From: Anabas testudineus | Lineage: Eukaryota > Chordata > Actinopteri > Anabantiformes > Anabantidae | DNA: 64,000 nt | Direction: 5' to 3' | NCBI RefSeq assembly: GCF_900324465.2 | Contig: NC_046622.1 | Location: 20,500,297 to 20,564,296 of the forward strand | Shown here: piece by piece, positions 63,701 to 64,000 of the stretch | Layout: every line of letters starts with the position of its first letter | Numbering within the stretch: position 1 is the stretch's first letter | Program-made: the position numbers and the translations under genes | Notes under the pieces: generated by a model | Told to the model about the DNA's origin: nothing | Databases searched by the model: none | Seen by the model: the letters and a program-made list of their open reading frames with translations, nothing else

Positions 63701-63956
63701 CTTGAAATTTTCTGTCATCTGTTTTCAGCTTGTACATTATTTAAACAAAGTCAACTTCACCACATCATTCGGTGATCAAGTATCATTTGATGAGAATGGT
63801 GATGTCTTGCCAATCTATGATATCGTGAACTGGTGGTGGCTCCCTGATGGAAGTACTCAAGTTCAGAATGTGGGTGAGGTTAAGAGGTCGGCTTCCAAAG
63901 GTGACGAACTGACACTTGATGAAGACAAAATCTTCTGGAACTTTGAATTCAACAAG
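60783..63956 (+). CDS. Gene I: V2R/OlfC olfactory receptor, 3' exons outside the window
   Basis: Exons 1-7 are seen: 60783-61030, 61370-61664, 61770-61856, 62049-62318, 62554-62757, 62851-63120, 63729-63956; exons 8-9 lie beyond the right edge. All are open with GT-AG introns. Signal peptide and flytrap domain keep SYS, RTIPSD, DDYGL and ASEAW. Exon 5 has the usual TSAAV (not the TSNAV of G and H). Intron 1 is unusual: an acceptor with the first bases of exon 2 occurs at about 61175-61190, followed by some 180 bp of other sequence and then the real exon 2, whose start ([11 protein letters not shown]) differs from F-H. Use of the first acceptor would reach a stop within nine codons. Whether the full gene is intact cannot be judged here. 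Confidence 0.88.
61171..61193 (+). pseudogene. Decoy exon 2 start in intron 1 of gene I
   Basis: ATTCTGTACATTAG followed by CTTTGACACTTG reproduces the acceptor and first codons of exon 2 of F-H, then breaks off. Real exon 2 follows at 61370. Confidence 0.65.
63281..63561. mobile_element. Tc1-like 3' remnant in intron 6 of gene I
   Basis: Same remnant as in F, G and H, with an internal deletion near 63497-63512. Confidence 0.6.
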
Positions 63957-64000
63957 GTTATTTCTGCTTGTTCAGAAATGTCTTCTTTTTTGACAACTAA

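Noticed and set aside
1-64000. tRNA, rRNA or other structural RNA genes
   Set aside because: No tRNA-like cloverleaf with A and B boxes or rRNA segment was recognised by eye; a covariance-model scan would be needed to exclude small ones.

Overview
This window is vertebrate nuclear DNA, almost certainly from a teleost fish. Coding sequence is split into short GT-AG exons. Introns and spacers are AT-rich and carry fish-type repeats: LINEs with teleost-style 3' tails, hAT, Tc1 and pogo relics, and LTR-element fossils. The species cannot be named from the sequence.

The content is one tandem, all-plus-strand cluster of type 2 vomeronasal / OlfC olfactory receptors (class C GPCRs, the family that includes the calcium-sensing receptor). 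Each full gene has nine exons: signal peptide plus start of the Venus-flytrap domain (exon 1), five more flytrap exons (2-6), a linker exon (7), the cysteine-rich exon (8), and one exon holding the end of the cysteine-rich region and all seven membrane helices (9). I call the genes A to I in order. A (129-2906) is cut by the left edge. B (5438-11690) is a heavily broken pseudogene. C (12472-16467), D (18773-23901), E (25809-29574), G (46627-50942) and H (53749-58065) look intact, with predicted proteins of 873-879 residues. F (32050-36325) has a single-base frameshift in the membrane exon. I (60783-63956) is cut by the right edge.

The layout records repeated duplication. A and C are near twins, as are B and D, so an A-B pair was duplicated as a block of about 13.5 kb. 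F, G, H and I form a second subfamily marked by a shared transposon remnant in intron 6. G and H sit in an almost identical 7.12-kb tandem unit. A small dead receptor relic lies in front of each of F, G, H and I (about 30755, 44825, 52106 and 59230). These relics are mosaics of older genes. Patches of sequence shared between otherwise distant paralogs point to gene conversion, above all in exons 1, 2, 7 and 9.

The receptors should work at the surface of olfactory sensory neurons. The flytrap domain binds a ligand and the seven-helix domain signals to a G protein. The calcium-sensing-receptor residues that hold the alpha-amino and carboxyl groups of amino acids are recognisable, so amino-acid-like odorants are the best guess. 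Compact TATA-type promoters lie 40-60 bp upstream of exon 1 in most copies.

Mobile elements fill the spacers: a long-TIR element (3228-3893, 16791-17635), a pogo/Tigger-type element (4257-5310, second copy at 39866-40573), LTR-element fossils in gene B, hAT relics behind F, G and H, and an L2-like LINE (38124-44070) with nested insertions. I found no non-receptor host gene, RNA gene or CRISPR array. The most unusual points are three extra introns inside the normally uninterrupted large flytrap exon, the triplicated in-frame mini-7TM relic, and clear duplication breakpoints.
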